Part shown: positions 44,054 through 53,691 of the stretch, piece by piece
How positions within the stretch are numbered: position 1 is the stretch's first letter
Layout: each line of letters starts with the position of its first letter
Assembly: GCF_014164785.1 (NCBI RefSeq)
Contig: NZ_JACJFN010000002.1
Span: 682,001-746,000 of the forward strand
Direction: 5' to 3'
DNA from: Aquipseudomonas guryensis
GTDB taxonomy: Bacteria; Pseudomonadota; Gammaproteobacteria; Pseudomonadales; Pseudomonadaceae
Length of the DNA stretch: 64,000 nt
Notes under the pieces: generated by a model
Seen by the model: the letters and a program-made list of their open reading frames with translations, nothing else
Told to the model about the DNA's origin: nothing
Database searches by the model: none
Translations under genes and position numbers: made by a program

Positions 44054-44322
44054 CGATGGTCGACCGCTCACGTGCAGCCGGTGCCAAGGTGCTGTTGCTG
44101 GGTATGCAATTACCTCCCAATTACGGGCAGCGCTATACGCGTGCCTTTGCTGCCGTCTATGCCAATCTGGCAGCGGAAAAACAGGTGCCGCTGGTACCGT
44201 TCTTCCTCGAGGGCGTTGGTGGTGTGGCCGGAATGATCCAGGCCGATGGCATCCACCCGACCGTGAGCGCCCAGCAACGCCTGCTGGATAACGTCTGGCC
44301 ACAGTTGCAACCCTTGCTCTGA
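44034..44322 (+). pseudogene. tesA: Displaced 3' end of the host tesA
   Basis: An open frame of 95 codons beginning at the att core (LQQNLAAMVDRSRAAGAKV) and ending with VWPQLQPLL and a stop. It aligns along its whole length with the C-terminal part of the intact tesA at 36171-36458. It has block V (DGIHP) but lacks the GDS, block II and block III parts, a signal peptide and a start site, so it is not expected to be functional. This is the native end, since the genes after it continue the host order. Confidence 0.9.
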
Positions 44323-44377
44323 GTCTTCCCCGTACGCAGCCTTTCGGCTATCGTGGCGACCCCTCTCGGAGCTCCCA

Positions 44378-44662
44378 ATGCCGCGCCCTGCCTGGTCCCT
44401 GCATGCCTACCAATTGATCGTGCCGGACGAACAGCTCGACCTGTTCGCCTGCCGCGAAGCGCGTGTACACCTGGTCGCTCGTCAGCTCGAACTGCAGGGT
44501 TTTGCCGATCGCACGCTGTGCGGTGGCCTGCTGCCGGCCTTGCCGGTGATGCGCGCAGTGGATAAGACCAGTCTGCGCGACAAGCGCCTTTGCCAGGCTT
44601 GCAAGAGCGTGCTGGAGGCTCAGCGCCGAGGTGAGCGATCGATCTGGCCCGAAGCTTTGTAG
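44378..44662 (+). CDS. Small conserved hypothetical protein with CxxC
   Basis: A 94-residue protein. LCQACKS near the C-terminus is a CxxC that could bind metal. The N-terminal half has a VPDEQLDLFACREARVHLVARQLELQGFADRTLCGG stretch with two further cysteines. ATG 44378 follows GGAGC. It lies between tesA and the L,D-transpeptidase in the host order. I recall a similar gene in P. aeruginosa at the same place; function unknown. Confidence 0.7.
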   Translation: MPRPAWSLHAYQLIVPDEQLDLFACREARVHLVARQLELQGFADRTLCGGLLPALPVMRAVDKTSLRDKRLCQACKSVLEAQRRGERSIWPEAL

Positions 44663-44781
44663 GCAGGGTTTGGCCAGCTCGTCGAATTGATTTCTGCGGG
44701 TTGGCGGGGTCTCCCAGCACCAGCATTGCCGGTGTACAATTCCGAGTCTATTTATCAGCCATTCATGCCAAGGATTTCCGG

Positions 44782-45753
44782 ATGTTGTCGCGCGTTCCTG
44801 CCGTCGCCCGTAACCTGACTCTCGCCAGTTTTTGCCTGGCGGGCCCCGTAGCAGCCCTGGAGCTGCCGCTTCCTGCTCCAGGCGATGACATCGTCGGCCA
44901 GGTGCAGGTGATCAAAGCCAAGTACGAAGACACCTTCGCGGATCTGGGCGTAGCCAATGATCTCGGTTACCTGGAAATGGTCGTCGCCAACCCGGGCGTC
45001 GATCCCTGGCTACCGGGCGCGGGCGCCGAAGTCGTGCTGCCAACTCGCTTCATCCTGCCACCAGGGCCGCGCGAGGGCATCGTGATCAACCTGGCCGAGT
45101 ACCGCATGTACTACTTCCCGAAAGGGCAGAATGTGGTGCACACCTTCCCGCTGGGAATTGGCCGGGAAGGCTGGGGGTCGCCCATTGCGAAAACCACCAT
45201 CACCGCCAAAACACCCAACCCGGGCTGGACGCCGCCCGCGTCTATCCGTGCTGAGCACGCTGCCGACGGTGACCCGCTGCCGGCCTATGTGCCGCCAGGC
45301 CCGGACAACCCGCTGGGGCCGTTCAAGTTCACCCTGGGTACTCCGGGCTACCTGATCCATGGCTCCAACAAGAAGTTCGGCATTGGTATGCGCGTCAGTC
45401 ACGGCTGTTTCCGCATGCTCAACCACAACGTGCTGGAATTGGCCAAGATGGCGCCTGTGGGTACCTCGGTGCGCATTATCAACGAGCCGTACAAGTTCGG
45501 CATGAGCAATGGCAAGGTCTACCTGGAAGCGCATGCGCCGCTGGATGACCATGGCGTACCTTCAGTGGTGGACAAGCACACGGCTGTGATCAACGCGCTG
45601 CTCAAGCGCGACGAGGTCGCTGGGCAGATGCGTCTGGATTGGGAAGTGGTGCGCGAGGTGGTAGCTGCCGAAGATGGCATGCCTATCGAGATCGCCATAC
45701 CGCAGCAGGGGCAGGGTTCGCTGGCAGACAATGCCGCGCAGCTCCAGTTCTGA
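44782..45753 (+). CDS. L,D-transpeptidase (YkuD domain)
   Basis: A 323-residue exported protein with a signal peptide (about residues 1-26) and a small LysM-like segment (VVANPGVDPWLPGAGAEVVLPTRFILP), followed by the YkuD domain. The catalytic motif is HGSNKKFGIGMRVSHGCFRM with Cys209 as nucleophile. Such enzymes form 3-3 crosslinks in murein or attach Braun-type lipoprotein to it. The next gene on the opposite strand encodes OprI, a lipoprotein of that class. ATG 44782 follows AAGGA. Confidence 0.92.
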   Translation: MLSRVPAVARNLTLASFCLAGPVAALELPLPAPGDDIVGQVQVIKAKYEDTFADLGVANDLGYLEMVVANPGVDPWLPGAGAEVVLPTRFILPPGPREGIVINLAEYRMYYFPKGQNVVHTFPLGIGREGWGSPIAKTTITAKTPNPGWTPPASIRAEHAADGDPLPAYVPPGPDNPLGPFKFTLGTPGYLIHGSNKKFGIGMRVSHGCFRMLNHNVLELAKMAPVGTSVRIINEPYKFGMSNGKVYLEAHAPLDDHGVPSVVDKHTAVINALLKRDEVAGQMRLDWEVVREVVAAEDGMPIEIAIPQQGQGSLADNAAQLQF

Positions 45754-45773
45754 TCTAGATTGAGCGTTTCGAA

Positions 45774-45805
45774 GCCCGCCATGCCACGCATCGGCGGGCT
45801 TTTTA
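45774..45805 (+). terminator. Terminator of the L,D-transpeptidase gene
   Basis: Stem GCCCGCC (45774-45780) and GGCGGGC (45793-45799) with a 12-base loop, followed by TTTTTATT. Confidence 0.75.
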
Positions 45806-45827
45806 TTGGCCTGGATAATTCACAGGC

Positions 45828-45858
45828 AATAAAAAAGCCGACCTGCGAACAGGTCGGC
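45828..45858 (-). terminator. Terminator of oprI
   Basis: On the minus strand a 9-bp perfect stem GCCGACCTG/CAGGTCGGC with loop TTCG is followed by six T (45836-45831) then ATTG. A strong intrinsic terminator, in line with a very highly expressed gene. Confidence 0.85.
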
Positions 45859-45880
45859 TTCTTCAAAGCCTTGGCAAGTA

Positions 45881-46132
45881 TTACTTGCGGCTAGCTTTTT
45901 CCAGCATGCGCAGAGCGCGCTCGTTGGCTTCGTCAGCAGTCTGCTGAGCCTTCTGAGCAGCAGCCAGAGCTTCATCAGCCTTACGGTAGGCTTCGTCAGC
46001 ACGAGCTTGAGCACGAGCAGCGGCGTCTTCAGTAGCGGTCAGACGGGCTTCAGTTTCTTTGGACATGCTGCTGCAACCGGTAGCCAGAACTGCTGCCAAG
46101 GCCAGAGCAGAGAATTTCAGAACGTTGTTCAT
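45881..46132 (-). CDS. oprI: Major outer membrane lipoprotein OprI
   Basis: An 83-residue lipoprotein with lipobox ATGC, then a heptad-rich, alanine-rich coiled coil and the C-terminal LEKASRK, whose lysine can be bound to murein. This matches OprI, the abundant Braun-type lipoprotein of Pseudomonas. AAGGGGA precedes the ATG. It is one of the clearest genus markers here. It is transcribed towards the L,D-transpeptidase, with two terminators between them. Confidence 0.97.
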   Translation of the reverse strand: MNNVLKFSALALAAVLATGCSSMSKETEARLTATEDAAARAQARADEAYRKADEALAAAQKAQQTADEANERALRMLEKASRK

Positions 46133-46199
46133 CGTGTTCCCCTTGAGGTGGACTTTCCATAAAAGCAATTCCCCAACACTGGGAAATTAGCCGGGCTAC

Positions 46200-46227
46200 A
46201 TACTACCCATTACTTTTAGTAAGTAAA
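46200..46227 (-). promoter_or_regulatory. Candidate promoter of oprI
   Basis: On the minus strand TTTACT (46227-46222) and TAGTAT (46205-46200) are separated by 16 bases, giving a start near 46193 and a leader of about 60 nt. The 301-bp gap to the next gene is AT-rich, as expected for a strong promoter region. Confidence 0.4.
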
Positions 46228-46433
46228 CTGACCGAGCGCAAGACAAGCCACTTTTTTTCTTTTATCTAGCTATGCCTCTATGTTTTGCTTAAAAAACATA
46301 CAGATCAGGCGCTTAGAGTGACGTCTTGGCCAGCAATTTAGCTCAGATCGTGGCTGGTGTCCTGCCTGCCTGATAACATCCGGGGCGGCCAGCGGGAAGG
46401 CTGTTCTCCCGAAATACTTCAAGGACGTTGCAT

Positions 46434-47702
46434 ATGTCGAAGCTGATTAAATGGGGCTTGCTGGGTGTTCTTGCCCTGGCACTGCTTATCAAGGCATCGC
46501 TGTGGTTGTCGGTCCGTTCGATCATGAACGATGCGATCGAGCAGTTATCGTCCATCATGCGCATAAGTTATTCCGGGATTACCTCCTCCTTCGATGGGCG
46601 GGTCGGGATTTCCGGCATTAATGTGCAAGTGCCACTGATGCGCGACCATTTCCGCATCGAACATGCCGAGTTGAAGTTCAAGGGACTCATGGACTTGTTG
46701 CGCTTCAAGGAGAGCATGAGTGCTGGCAAGTTTCCGGAGCAGATGGCGGTCAACATCAAGGGTCTGGAGTTCGACGTGCATGGCCCTTTCATGACGCAGA
46801 TAAGCCAGCAGCCAGAGGAGGCGTCTATTTACACCGCTCTGTCGCAGGTCGCTTGCGGCAGCTCTCGCTATATCGGCAGTGATGAGTTGCTTGAGATGGG
46901 CTACCGCACGCTGGAAACCGATGCGCAGTTTTCCTACCTGTACCAGCCAGGCGCCCAGACGCTGACTTTCAATCTGACAGCCGACACCCGTGACATGGGT
47001 GAGTATCGTGTCAATTTTGCACTGGCCAATATGTCAGAGCGGCCCGGTGATTTGCGGGTTAATCCACCGCGTTTGTCCACGGTGACGCTGGAGATCAATG
47101 ATGATCAGTACCAGCGCAAGGTCCAGAGCTATTGCGCCGGCAAACTCGGCCAGACTGAAGAAGCCTATCTGCAGACTACGCTGGATCAGCTTAATCGCGC
47201 TCTCCGCGCACAGCGGATTGCTCTGGACCCCGAGTTGCTTAAGTCGCTGGGCGCATACTACAAGGACCCACAGGCGCTGCGCCTGGAGCTGGCGCCCACG
47301 GAAGGCATGAGCTGGGATGGCTTGCAGTTCTTCGAGCCCAAGGATGTAGTAGCCATGCTGCGTCCGGTGCTGCTGATCAATCAGCAGGCGGTGCATCCTC
47401 TGGCGTTTTCCTGGGTCGACCCGGATGCGGTGGCTGCTCCTGAAGAAGAGGAGGAGTTGGTGCGTGCACCTGAGGTCGAGCAACCAGGCAAGTTGCGCCA
47501 GTACGATTTTGTCGAAGTCGCCAGTCTGGCCGAACATGCGGGAAAACGACTACAGTTCATTACTTATGACGGTGCCTACTATCAAGGCCTATTGCACAAG
47601 GTAGAGAACGGCAAAGTTTTCCTGAGTGTTCAGTTTGGTACCGGCTCGGCCGAGATGTTTCTTCGCCTGGAAAAGATCGATAAGGTAAGGGTTCTGTTCT
47701 AG
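46434..47702 (+). CDS. Hypothetical membrane-anchored protein
   Basis: A 422-residue protein with one N-terminal helix (GLLGVLALALLIKASLWLSV) and a large, beta-rich region (VGISGINVQVPLMRDHFRIEHAELKFKG) that resembles proteins of the AsmA-/DUF945-like periplasmic type. The last 120 residues hold an acidic linker (PEEEEELVRAPEV) and a small domain (GKRLQFITYDGAYYQGLLHKVENGKVFLSV) that looks SH3-like. AAGGA lies before ATG 46434. Function unknown. The GNAT gene follows 19 bp later. Confidence 0.7.
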   Translation: MSKLIKWGLLGVLALALLIKASLWLSVRSIMNDAIEQLSSIMRISYSGITSSFDGRVGISGINVQVPLMRDHFRIEHAELKFKGLMDLLRFKESMSAGKFPEQMAVNIKGLEFDVHGPFMTQISQQPEEASIYTALSQVACGSSRYIGSDELLEMGYRTLETDAQFSYLYQPGAQTLTFNLTADTRDMGEYRVNFALANMSERPGDLRVNPPRLSTVTLEINDDQYQRKVQSYCAGKLGQTEEAYLQTTLDQLNRALRAQRIALDPELLKSLGAYYKDPQALRLELAPTEGMSWDGLQFFEPKDVVAMLRPVLLINQQAVHPLAFSWVDPDAVAAPEEEEELVRAPEVEQPGKLRQYDFVEVASLAEHAGKRLQFITYDGAYYQGLLHKVENGKVFLSVQFGTGSAEMFLRLEKIDKVRVLF

Positions 47703-47721
47703 AACCCGCTGAGGAGTAGCA

Positions 47722-47994
47722 ATGAGCGAAGGGTTGTCCATCCACCATGACCTGGCGGGTCACCAGTTTGAGGCCATCATCGATGGCCATCGGGCGTACC
47801 TGGCCTATATGGACCTGGGCAAGCAGACCTTGGATATCTACCGTACCTTCGTGCCCAATCCACTGCGCGGTCGCGGCATTGCCGCGGCATTGACCGAACA
47901 GGCGCTGGAGTACGCGGAGCACATGGGCTACACGGTCATTCCGTCCTGCTCCTACGTGGAGCGCTATCTGGAGCGGCGTCAGCGTAACCACTGA
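47722..47994 (+). CDS. Small GNAT-type N-acetyltransferase (YidJ/Gcn5-related)
   Basis: A 90-residue protein of the small acetyltransferase group. The acetyl-CoA loop is visible as FVPNPLRGRGIAAALTEQALEYAEHMG, followed by PSCSYVERYLER. The size is typical of the minimal family. The substrate is unknown. GAGGAG lies before ATG 47722. A two-way terminator follows. Confidence 0.85.
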   Translation: MSEGLSIHHDLAGHQFEAIIDGHRAYLAYMDLGKQTLDIYRTFVPNPLRGRGIAAALTEQALEYAEHMGYTVIPSCSYVERYLERRQRNH

Positions 47995-48010
47995 CAGGCC
48001 AGAACAAACA

Positions 48011-48037
48011 AAAACGCCGGGCAATGCCCGGCGTTTT
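48011..48037. terminator. Two-way terminator between the GNAT and DAHP synthase genes
   Basis: Perfect 12-bp stem AAAACGCCGGGC/GCCCGGCGTTTT with an AAT loop. A-tract on one side and T-tract on the other serve both convergent genes. Confidence 0.85.
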
Positions 48038-48051
48038 CATTCCTGCTCCAA

Positions 48052-49140
48052 TCAGCTGCGCTGGCGCTTGGGCAGGACGTCCTTGAGTTTGGCATGCATG
48101 CTGCGCAAGGTCTTCGCGGTGGTGTCCCAGTCGATGCAGGCATCGGTGATGGAGACCCCGTACTTGAGGTCGCAGAGGTCTTTGGGGATCGACTGGCTGC
48201 CCCAGCCCAGGTGGCTTTCCACCATCAGGCCGACGATGGAGTTGTTGCCTTCTAGGATCTGGTTGGCCACGTTCTCCATGACCAGTGGCTGCAGGGCCGG
48301 GTCCTTGTTGGAGTTGGCGTGGCTGCAGTCGACCATGACGTTCGGGCGGATCTTGGCCTTGGCCAGTTCCTGCTCGCAGATGGCCACGCTCACCGAGTCA
48401 TAGTTCGGCTTGCCGTTACCGCCGCGCAGCACCACATGACCGTAGGCGTTGCCCTTGGTGGTGACGATCGAGACGCCACCTTCCTGGTTGATGCCGAGGA
48501 AGCGGTGCGGACTGGAAACCGATTGCAGTGCGTTGATCGCCACGGTCAGGCCGCCGTCGGTGCCGTTCTTGAAGCCGACCGCGGAGGACAGGCCGGAGGC
48601 CATTTCGCGGTGGGTCTGCGATTCGGTGGTGCGCGCGCCGATGGCCGACCAGCTGATCAGGTCCTGCAGGTACTGCGGGGAGATCGGATCGAGGGCTTCG
48701 GTGGCGGTCGGCAGGCCCATCTCGGCCAGGTCGCGCAGCAGTTGGCGACCAATGTGGAGGCCGTCCTGAATCTTGAACGAGTCATCTAGGTACGGATCGT
48801 TGATCAGACCTTTCCAGCCGACCGTGGTGCGCGGCTTCTCGAAGTACACGCGCATGATCAGGAACAGGCTGTCGGACACTTCCGCAGCCAGCACCTTGAG
48901 GCGCTCGGCGTATTCGTGGGCAGCCTTGATGTCGTGGATAGAGCAGGGGCCGACGACCACGAACAGGCGGTGGTCCTTGCCATCGAGAATATTGCGTACC
49001 ACTTCGCGGCCATGGGCAACGGTGCGTTGGGCGGCGGCGGTGAGAGGAATTTCGCGCTTGAGCTGCGCCGGGGTGATCAGGGTTTCGTTGGAGGCAACGT
49101 TAAGATCGTCGATCGGTAAATCAGCCATCGTGCTATTCAT
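48052..49140 (-). CDS. DAHP synthase, class I (AroF/G/H type)
   Basis: A 362-residue 3-deoxy-7-phosphoheptulonate synthase, the first enzyme of the shikimate pathway, joining PEP and erythrose 4-phosphate. Visible motifs: VVVGPCSIHD, RVYFEKPRTTVGWKGLINDPYLD, GARTTESQTHREMASGLS, VGFKNGTDG, MVDCSHANSNKD and SHLGWGSQ. Feedback-inhibited isozymes cannot be distinguished by eye. ATG 49140 gives MNSTMADLP; an in-frame ATG at 49128 is also possible, and neither has a strong Shine-Dalgarno. Confidence 0.93.
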   Translation of the reverse strand: MNSTMADLPIDDLNVASNETLITPAQLKREIPLTAAAQRTVAHGREVVRNILDGKDHRLFVVVGPCSIHDIKAAHEYAERLKVLAAEVSDSLFLIMRVYFEKPRTTVGWKGLINDPYLDDSFKIQDGLHIGRQLLRDLAEMGLPTATEALDPISPQYLQDLISWSAIGARTTESQTHREMASGLSSAVGFKNGTDGGLTVAINALQSVSSPHRFLGINQEGGVSIVTTKGNAYGHVVLRGGNGKPNYDSVSVAICEQELAKAKIRPNVMVDCSHANSNKDPALQPLVMENVANQILEGNNSIVGLMVESHLGWGSQSIPKDLCDLKYGVSITDACIDWDTTAKTLRSMHAKLKDVLPKRQRS

Positions 49141-49283
49141 CAGTCAGAGTCATCAGGTCACGGGTGCCGGGCGCCAGAGGCACAGCTAATCATGGGCGCA
49201 GCGGGGAAGCGGAACCTTAGCGCGTAACGGGCGGGCTCGACAATGGGCGCGGCCGCTTAAAAGCCGCGCCAGGCGCGAAAACA

Positions 49284-49703
49284 CTAGTTCAGGCTGGCGC
49301 CGGAGAACTCTTCGGCATGCAGGGCAATCCATTCGCGAGCCACTGCTTCGACCGGCAGATCCTCGCCGAGCTCACGTTCCCTCTGATGGCGGTAGTGCTC
49401 GATCTGGCAGACCTGCTCGACCATGCGCGCACGGAACAGCGTGTCTTCATCGATAAAGGCAATGCCGACCAGATAGTCCTCGGTCTGCTTGCGGCACCAG
49501 GCCACAACGCCCGGATAGCGCGCCTGCTCGCCCAGCAAGGGAATGCGCAGCTCGACTGCCGTGCCCTTGCGAAAGCCTTTGTTGGAATTGCACGCCACGC
49601 CCCCGAGACTGATATTGTTCAGCCTTTGTCGCGGCAGGAAGGCGTGTTTGCGTTGAACCAGTTCGACTGGCATGTCGCTGGGGTGACGCAAGAAATGACG
49701 CAT
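49284..49703 (-). CDS. PilZ domain protein
   Basis: A 139-residue PilZ protein with the c-di-GMP binding elements: R-rich start MRHFLRHPSDMPVEL and NISLGGVACNS, in place of the usual D/NxSxxG, then a beta barrel ending GIAFIDEDTLFRARMVEQVCQIEHYR. It is thought to respond to cyclic di-GMP. ATG 49703 follows GGAGTAG; it is divergent from the thioredoxin-like gene. Confidence 0.82.
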   Translation of the reverse strand: MRHFLRHPSDMPVELVQRKHAFLPRQRLNNISLGGVACNSNKGFRKGTAVELRIPLLGEQARYPGVVAWCRKQTEDYLVGIAFIDEDTLFRARMVEQVCQIEHYRHQRERELGEDLPVEAVAREWIALHAEEFSGASLN

Positions 49704-49740
49704 GTTGACTACTCCGGATGCCACTCATTTGACATCACAC

Positions 49741-50088
49741 ATGAACAGTATAGTGCCCAGTCTGGAGTTGACCGACTTCGATGCCGAGCAGCGTCTGTTG
49801 CAACTGAACGGCACGTCCTTGCTCATATTCACCAGCATAGGTTGTGCCAGTTGCCGCTGGGTGCGCCGCGAGCTGCCTGGCTTGCCACTGGCGGTGGAGC
49901 AGCTGTGCTGGGTCGATGCCGGAGATAATGGCGGCCTGGTCGAACTCTATGAGGTTTTCCAGCTTCCCAGCCTGTTTCTGATCCGTGACGGCCAGTTTTT
50001 TGGCGCCTTGCAGTGCCGCTTGAGCACCGCTGGCCTGAATGCGGCCATCGAGCAGGCCCTGCACCTGGAGTCCGAGGAGTTACCTTGA
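49741..50088 (+). CDS. Thioredoxin-like protein
   Basis: A 115-residue thioredoxin-fold protein with the active-site-like motif CASC (IFTSIGCASCRWVRREL) and the cis-Pro strand LPSLFLIRDGQFFGALQC. The CxxC differs from thioredoxin CGPC, so it may be a redox or sensor variant. ATG 49741 gives the compact fold; an upstream ATG 49702 is in frame and lies inside the divergent PilZ leader. Its stop overlaps the next gene start (TGATG). Confidence 0.72.
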   Translation: MNSIVPSLELTDFDAEQRLLQLNGTSLLIFTSIGCASCRWVRRELPGLPLAVEQLCWVDAGDNGGLVELYEVFQLPSLFLIRDGQFFGALQCRLSTAGLNAAIEQALHLESEELP

Positions 50089-51035
50089 TGCAAAATGGAT
50101 CAGGCCCGCGCATTGGCATTATCGGTACCGGTGCCATTGGTGGCTTCTACGGTTTGATGCTGGCCCGTGCCGGTTTCGATGTGCATTTCCTGCTGCGCAG
50201 CGAATATGCAGCCGTTGCCGAGCATGGTCTGCAACTCAACAGTGCCGTGCATGGCCGGCTGCATCTGCAGCCGGTGCAGGCCTGGCCGAGCGTGGAGCAA
50301 ATGCCCCTTTGCGATTGGCTGCTGGTAGGTACCAAGACCACCAGTAACGCCGAGCTGGCGCCGCTGATTGGTAGCGTCGCAGCGCCGGGGGCCAGGGTTG
50401 TGTTGCTGCAGAACGGCCTGGCGGTGGAGGAGCAGTTACGCCCTCTGCTGCCGGACTCCCTGCACCTGCTCGGCGGGCTCTGCTATATCTGCGCGCATCG
50501 TTCCGCGCCTGGGGTGATCGAACACCAGGCACTGGGGGCGCTGAGCCTGGGTTACCACTCGGGCCCGTCGAGCAGTACGGAGCAGTGCCTGGCGATTGTC
50601 GAGGAGGGCGCTGCGATGTTCCGCGCCGCCGGGCTGGAGGCCACGGCAATGGTCGCACTGGAGCAAGCGCGCTGGCAGAAACTGGTGTGGAACGTGCCGT
50701 ACAACGGTTTGTCCGTGCTGCTCAACGCGGGTACTACGCGCCTGATGGCGAACGCCGATAGTCGCGCGCTGATCCACGCCATCATGCTCGAAGTGGTGCA
50801 GGGTGCTGCTGCCTGTGGCCATGTGTTGCCGGAAGGTTGTGCCGACAAGCTGCTGGAGGCCACCGAGCGCATGCCAGACTACCTGCCGAGCATGTACCAC
50901 GACTTCACGCTGCAGCGCCCGCTGGAGCTTGAGGCCATTTACGCCGCACCGCTGGCCGCCGCTGCTGCTGCCGGCTGTGAATTACCGAAAACCCGCATGC
51001 TGTACCAGGCATTGCGTTTTCTGGACGTACATTGA
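50088..51035 (+). CDS. Ketopantoate reductase family protein (PanE-like)
   Basis: A 315-residue NADPH-dependent reductase of the PanE/ApbA family: Rossmann GxGxxG at IGIIGTGAIGGFYGLML, LLVGTKTTSNAEL, VLLQNGLAVEE, and a C-terminal helical domain with RWQKLVWNVPYNGLSVL. The catalytic Lys and Asn/Ser positions of PanE are plausible in KLVWN. True 2-dehydropantoate reductase activity is not certain, since pseudomonads carry several paralogues. GAGGAG precedes ATG 50088. Confidence 0.82.
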   Translation: MQNGSGPRIGIIGTGAIGGFYGLMLARAGFDVHFLLRSEYAAVAEHGLQLNSAVHGRLHLQPVQAWPSVEQMPLCDWLLVGTKTTSNAELAPLIGSVAAPGARVVLLQNGLAVEEQLRPLLPDSLHLLGGLCYICAHRSAPGVIEHQALGALSLGYHSGPSSSTEQCLAIVEEGAAMFRAAGLEATAMVALEQARWQKLVWNVPYNGLSVLLNAGTTRLMANADSRALIHAIMLEVVQGAAACGHVLPEGCADKLLEATERMPDYLPSMYHDFTLQRPLELEAIYAAPLAAAAAAGCELPKTRMLYQALRFLDVH

Positions 51036-51042
51036 GGTCGAT

Positions 51043-51948
51043 ATGAGCAAGGGACTGGGTGACAAGCTGGTGCTGGCGATTTCCTCGCGAGCACTGTTCG
51101 ACCTGAGTGACAGCCATCGCATCTACGAGAGCGAAGGGGTCGCTGCCTACCGCCAGTACCAGATCGACCACGAGGAGGAGATTCTCAGCCCTGGCGACGC
51201 TTTCCCCTTGGTGGAAAAGCTGCTCAGCCTCAACACCAGTCTGGGCCAGGCCCGTGTCGAGGTCATCCTGGTGTCACGCAACAGTGCCGATACCGGCCTG
51301 CGCGTGTTCAACTCGATCCAGCACTACGGTCTGGGCATTTCCCGCGCCGCCTTCGTCGGCGGCCGCAGCCCTTACCCCTATCTGGCTGCATTCGGCTGCC
51401 ACCTGTTCCTCTCCACCCATGTCGAAGATGTGCGCAGTGCCCTGGATGCGGGCTTTGCCGCTGCCACCATTCTTTCTGGTGGGGCACGGCGGGCAGCAAG
51501 CAACGAGCTGCGCATCGCCTTCGACGGTGATGCCGTGCTGTTTTCCGATGAATCCGAGCGGGTTTATCAGCAGGGCGGCCTGATCGCGTTTCAGGACCAT
51601 GAGAAGGCTTCTGCGCGGGAGTTGCTGGGTGGTGGCCCGTTCAAGCCGTTCCTGGCAGCCCTGAACCGCTTGCAACGCGAATTTGCCGAAGAGCAGTGCC
51701 CGATTCGTACCGCACTCGTTACCGCGCGCTCGGCACCCGCCCATGAGCGGGTCATCCGCACCCTGCGCGAGTGGGATATTCGACTGGACGAGTCGCTGTT
51801 TCTCGGTGGCCTGGAAAAAGCGGCGTTTCTTGAAGCCTTCGCTGCTGACGTGTTTTTCGATGATCAGGCCGGGCACTGTGAAAAAGCCCGTGAAGTGGTG
51901 GCCACCGGTCATGTACCGCATGGCGTGAGTAACGAAATACAGCTCTGA
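51043..51948 (+). CDS. 5'-nucleotidase, cytosolic type (NT5C1-like)
   Basis: A 301-residue protein of the 5'-nucleotidase family that includes animal cytosolic 5'-nucleotidase I. It has the HAD-like motif region FDGDAVLFSDESERVYQ and the end FFDDQAGHCEKAREVVATGHVPHGV. The N-terminal LVLAISSRALFDL carries the position where Asp is usual. It would remove phosphate from nucleoside monophosphates. ATG 51043 with GAGG upstream; 7 bp after the PanE-like gene, so likely one operon. Confidence 0.82.
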   Translation: MSKGLGDKLVLAISSRALFDLSDSHRIYESEGVAAYRQYQIDHEEEILSPGDAFPLVEKLLSLNTSLGQARVEVILVSRNSADTGLRVFNSIQHYGLGISRAAFVGGRSPYPYLAAFGCHLFLSTHVEDVRSALDAGFAAATILSGGARRAASNELRIAFDGDAVLFSDESERVYQQGGLIAFQDHEKASARELLGGGPFKPFLAALNRLQREFAEEQCPIRTALVTARSAPAHERVIRTLREWDIRLDESLFLGGLEKAAFLEAFAADVFFDDQAGHCEKAREVVATGHVPHGVSNEIQL

Positions 51949-52041
51949 GGGCCGCCCGTCTGCTCCCTGGTCTGCTGCCTTGCGCGCGGTGACACGCTGC
52001 TAAGCTCAAAACAGGGCCGCAGCAGGAAGTGGGGAGGCCGC

Positions 52042-52530
52042 ATGATCAGATCCATCCTATATGCCACCGATCTCGGTCTGTACGCTCCTTATGTGCTGCA
52101 GCATGCACTGAACCTGTCCCGTGCCCTCAAGGCCGAGCTCTATGTGGTGCATGCGGTCGAGCCCATGGGGCTGTTCGCCGAGTCTGTGCTGCAGACCTAC
52201 CTGGATGAGAAAACTCTGCAGGAGCTGCGTAGTAAAGGTTTGGGCAATGTCATGGCGAGTATCGAGCAGAGAGTGCTCGAAGGATTTCGCGATGAGTTGG
52301 GCGATGCACAGCATGACATCGAGTTGATCCGCAACGTACGGGTGGCTCAAGGCGATTCCTCACAGGTAATTCTCGAGGAGGCGCGCAAACTTGCCGTTGA
52401 TCTGCTGGTCGTAGGTAGTCACAGCCATGGCGCGACTCAGGAAACCCCGTTGGGGCGCACAGCGGCACGTGTCCTGCAGCTCTCCGAGATACCTGTCTAC
52501 CTGGTGCCAATGCTGCAGCATCGTGGTTGA
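52042..52530 (+). CDS. Universal stress protein
   Basis: A 162-residue UspA-family protein. ILYATDLG at the N-terminus, then VVHAVEP, and the ATP-binding-like GSHSHGATQETPLGRTAARVLQLSEIPVYLVP (with G-2x-G-9x-G(S/T)-like spacing loosened). It is a cytoplasmic stress-response protein. GGGGAGG precedes ATG 52042. It is followed by the cysB regulator after a gap containing an inverted repeat. Confidence 0.9.
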   Translation: MIRSILYATDLGLYAPYVLQHALNLSRALKAELYVVHAVEPMGLFAESVLQTYLDEKTLQELRSKGLGNVMASIEQRVLEGFRDELGDAQHDIELIRNVRVAQGDSSQVILEEARKLAVDLLVVGSHSHGATQETPLGRTAARVLQLSEIPVYLVPMLQHRG

Positions 52531-52536
52531 GGCGGG

Positions 52537-52570
52537 TTATGCACATTCGTTAGACGAACGGCATGCATAA
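52537..52570. promoter_or_regulatory. Inverted repeat upstream of cysB
   Basis: Outer arms TTATGCA (52537-52543) and TGCATAA (52564-52570), inner arms TTCGT (52546-52550) and ACGAA (52554-52558) around TAG. There is no T-run. It may be an operator or the usp transcript end. The cysB promoter should be in the AT-rich stretch 52573-52625 (ATTAATATGGTTATATAA). Confidence 0.4.
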
Positions 52571-52621
52571 CTCAGAAAATCGTCTAGTTTTATTCCTTAA
52601 ACCATTAATATGGTTATATAA

Positions 52622-53644
<1,023 letters not shown>

Positions 53645-53660
53645 GCACCATCCAGATAGG

Positions 53661-53688
53661 AAAAAGCCCGGCATTCGCCGGGCTTTTT
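53661..53688. terminator. Two-way terminator between cysB and cysH
   Basis: Perfect 12-bp stem AAAAAGCCCGGC (53661-53672) and GCCGGGCTTTTT (53677-53688), loop ATTC. Serves both convergent genes. Confidence 0.88.
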
Positions 53689-53691
53689 CAT

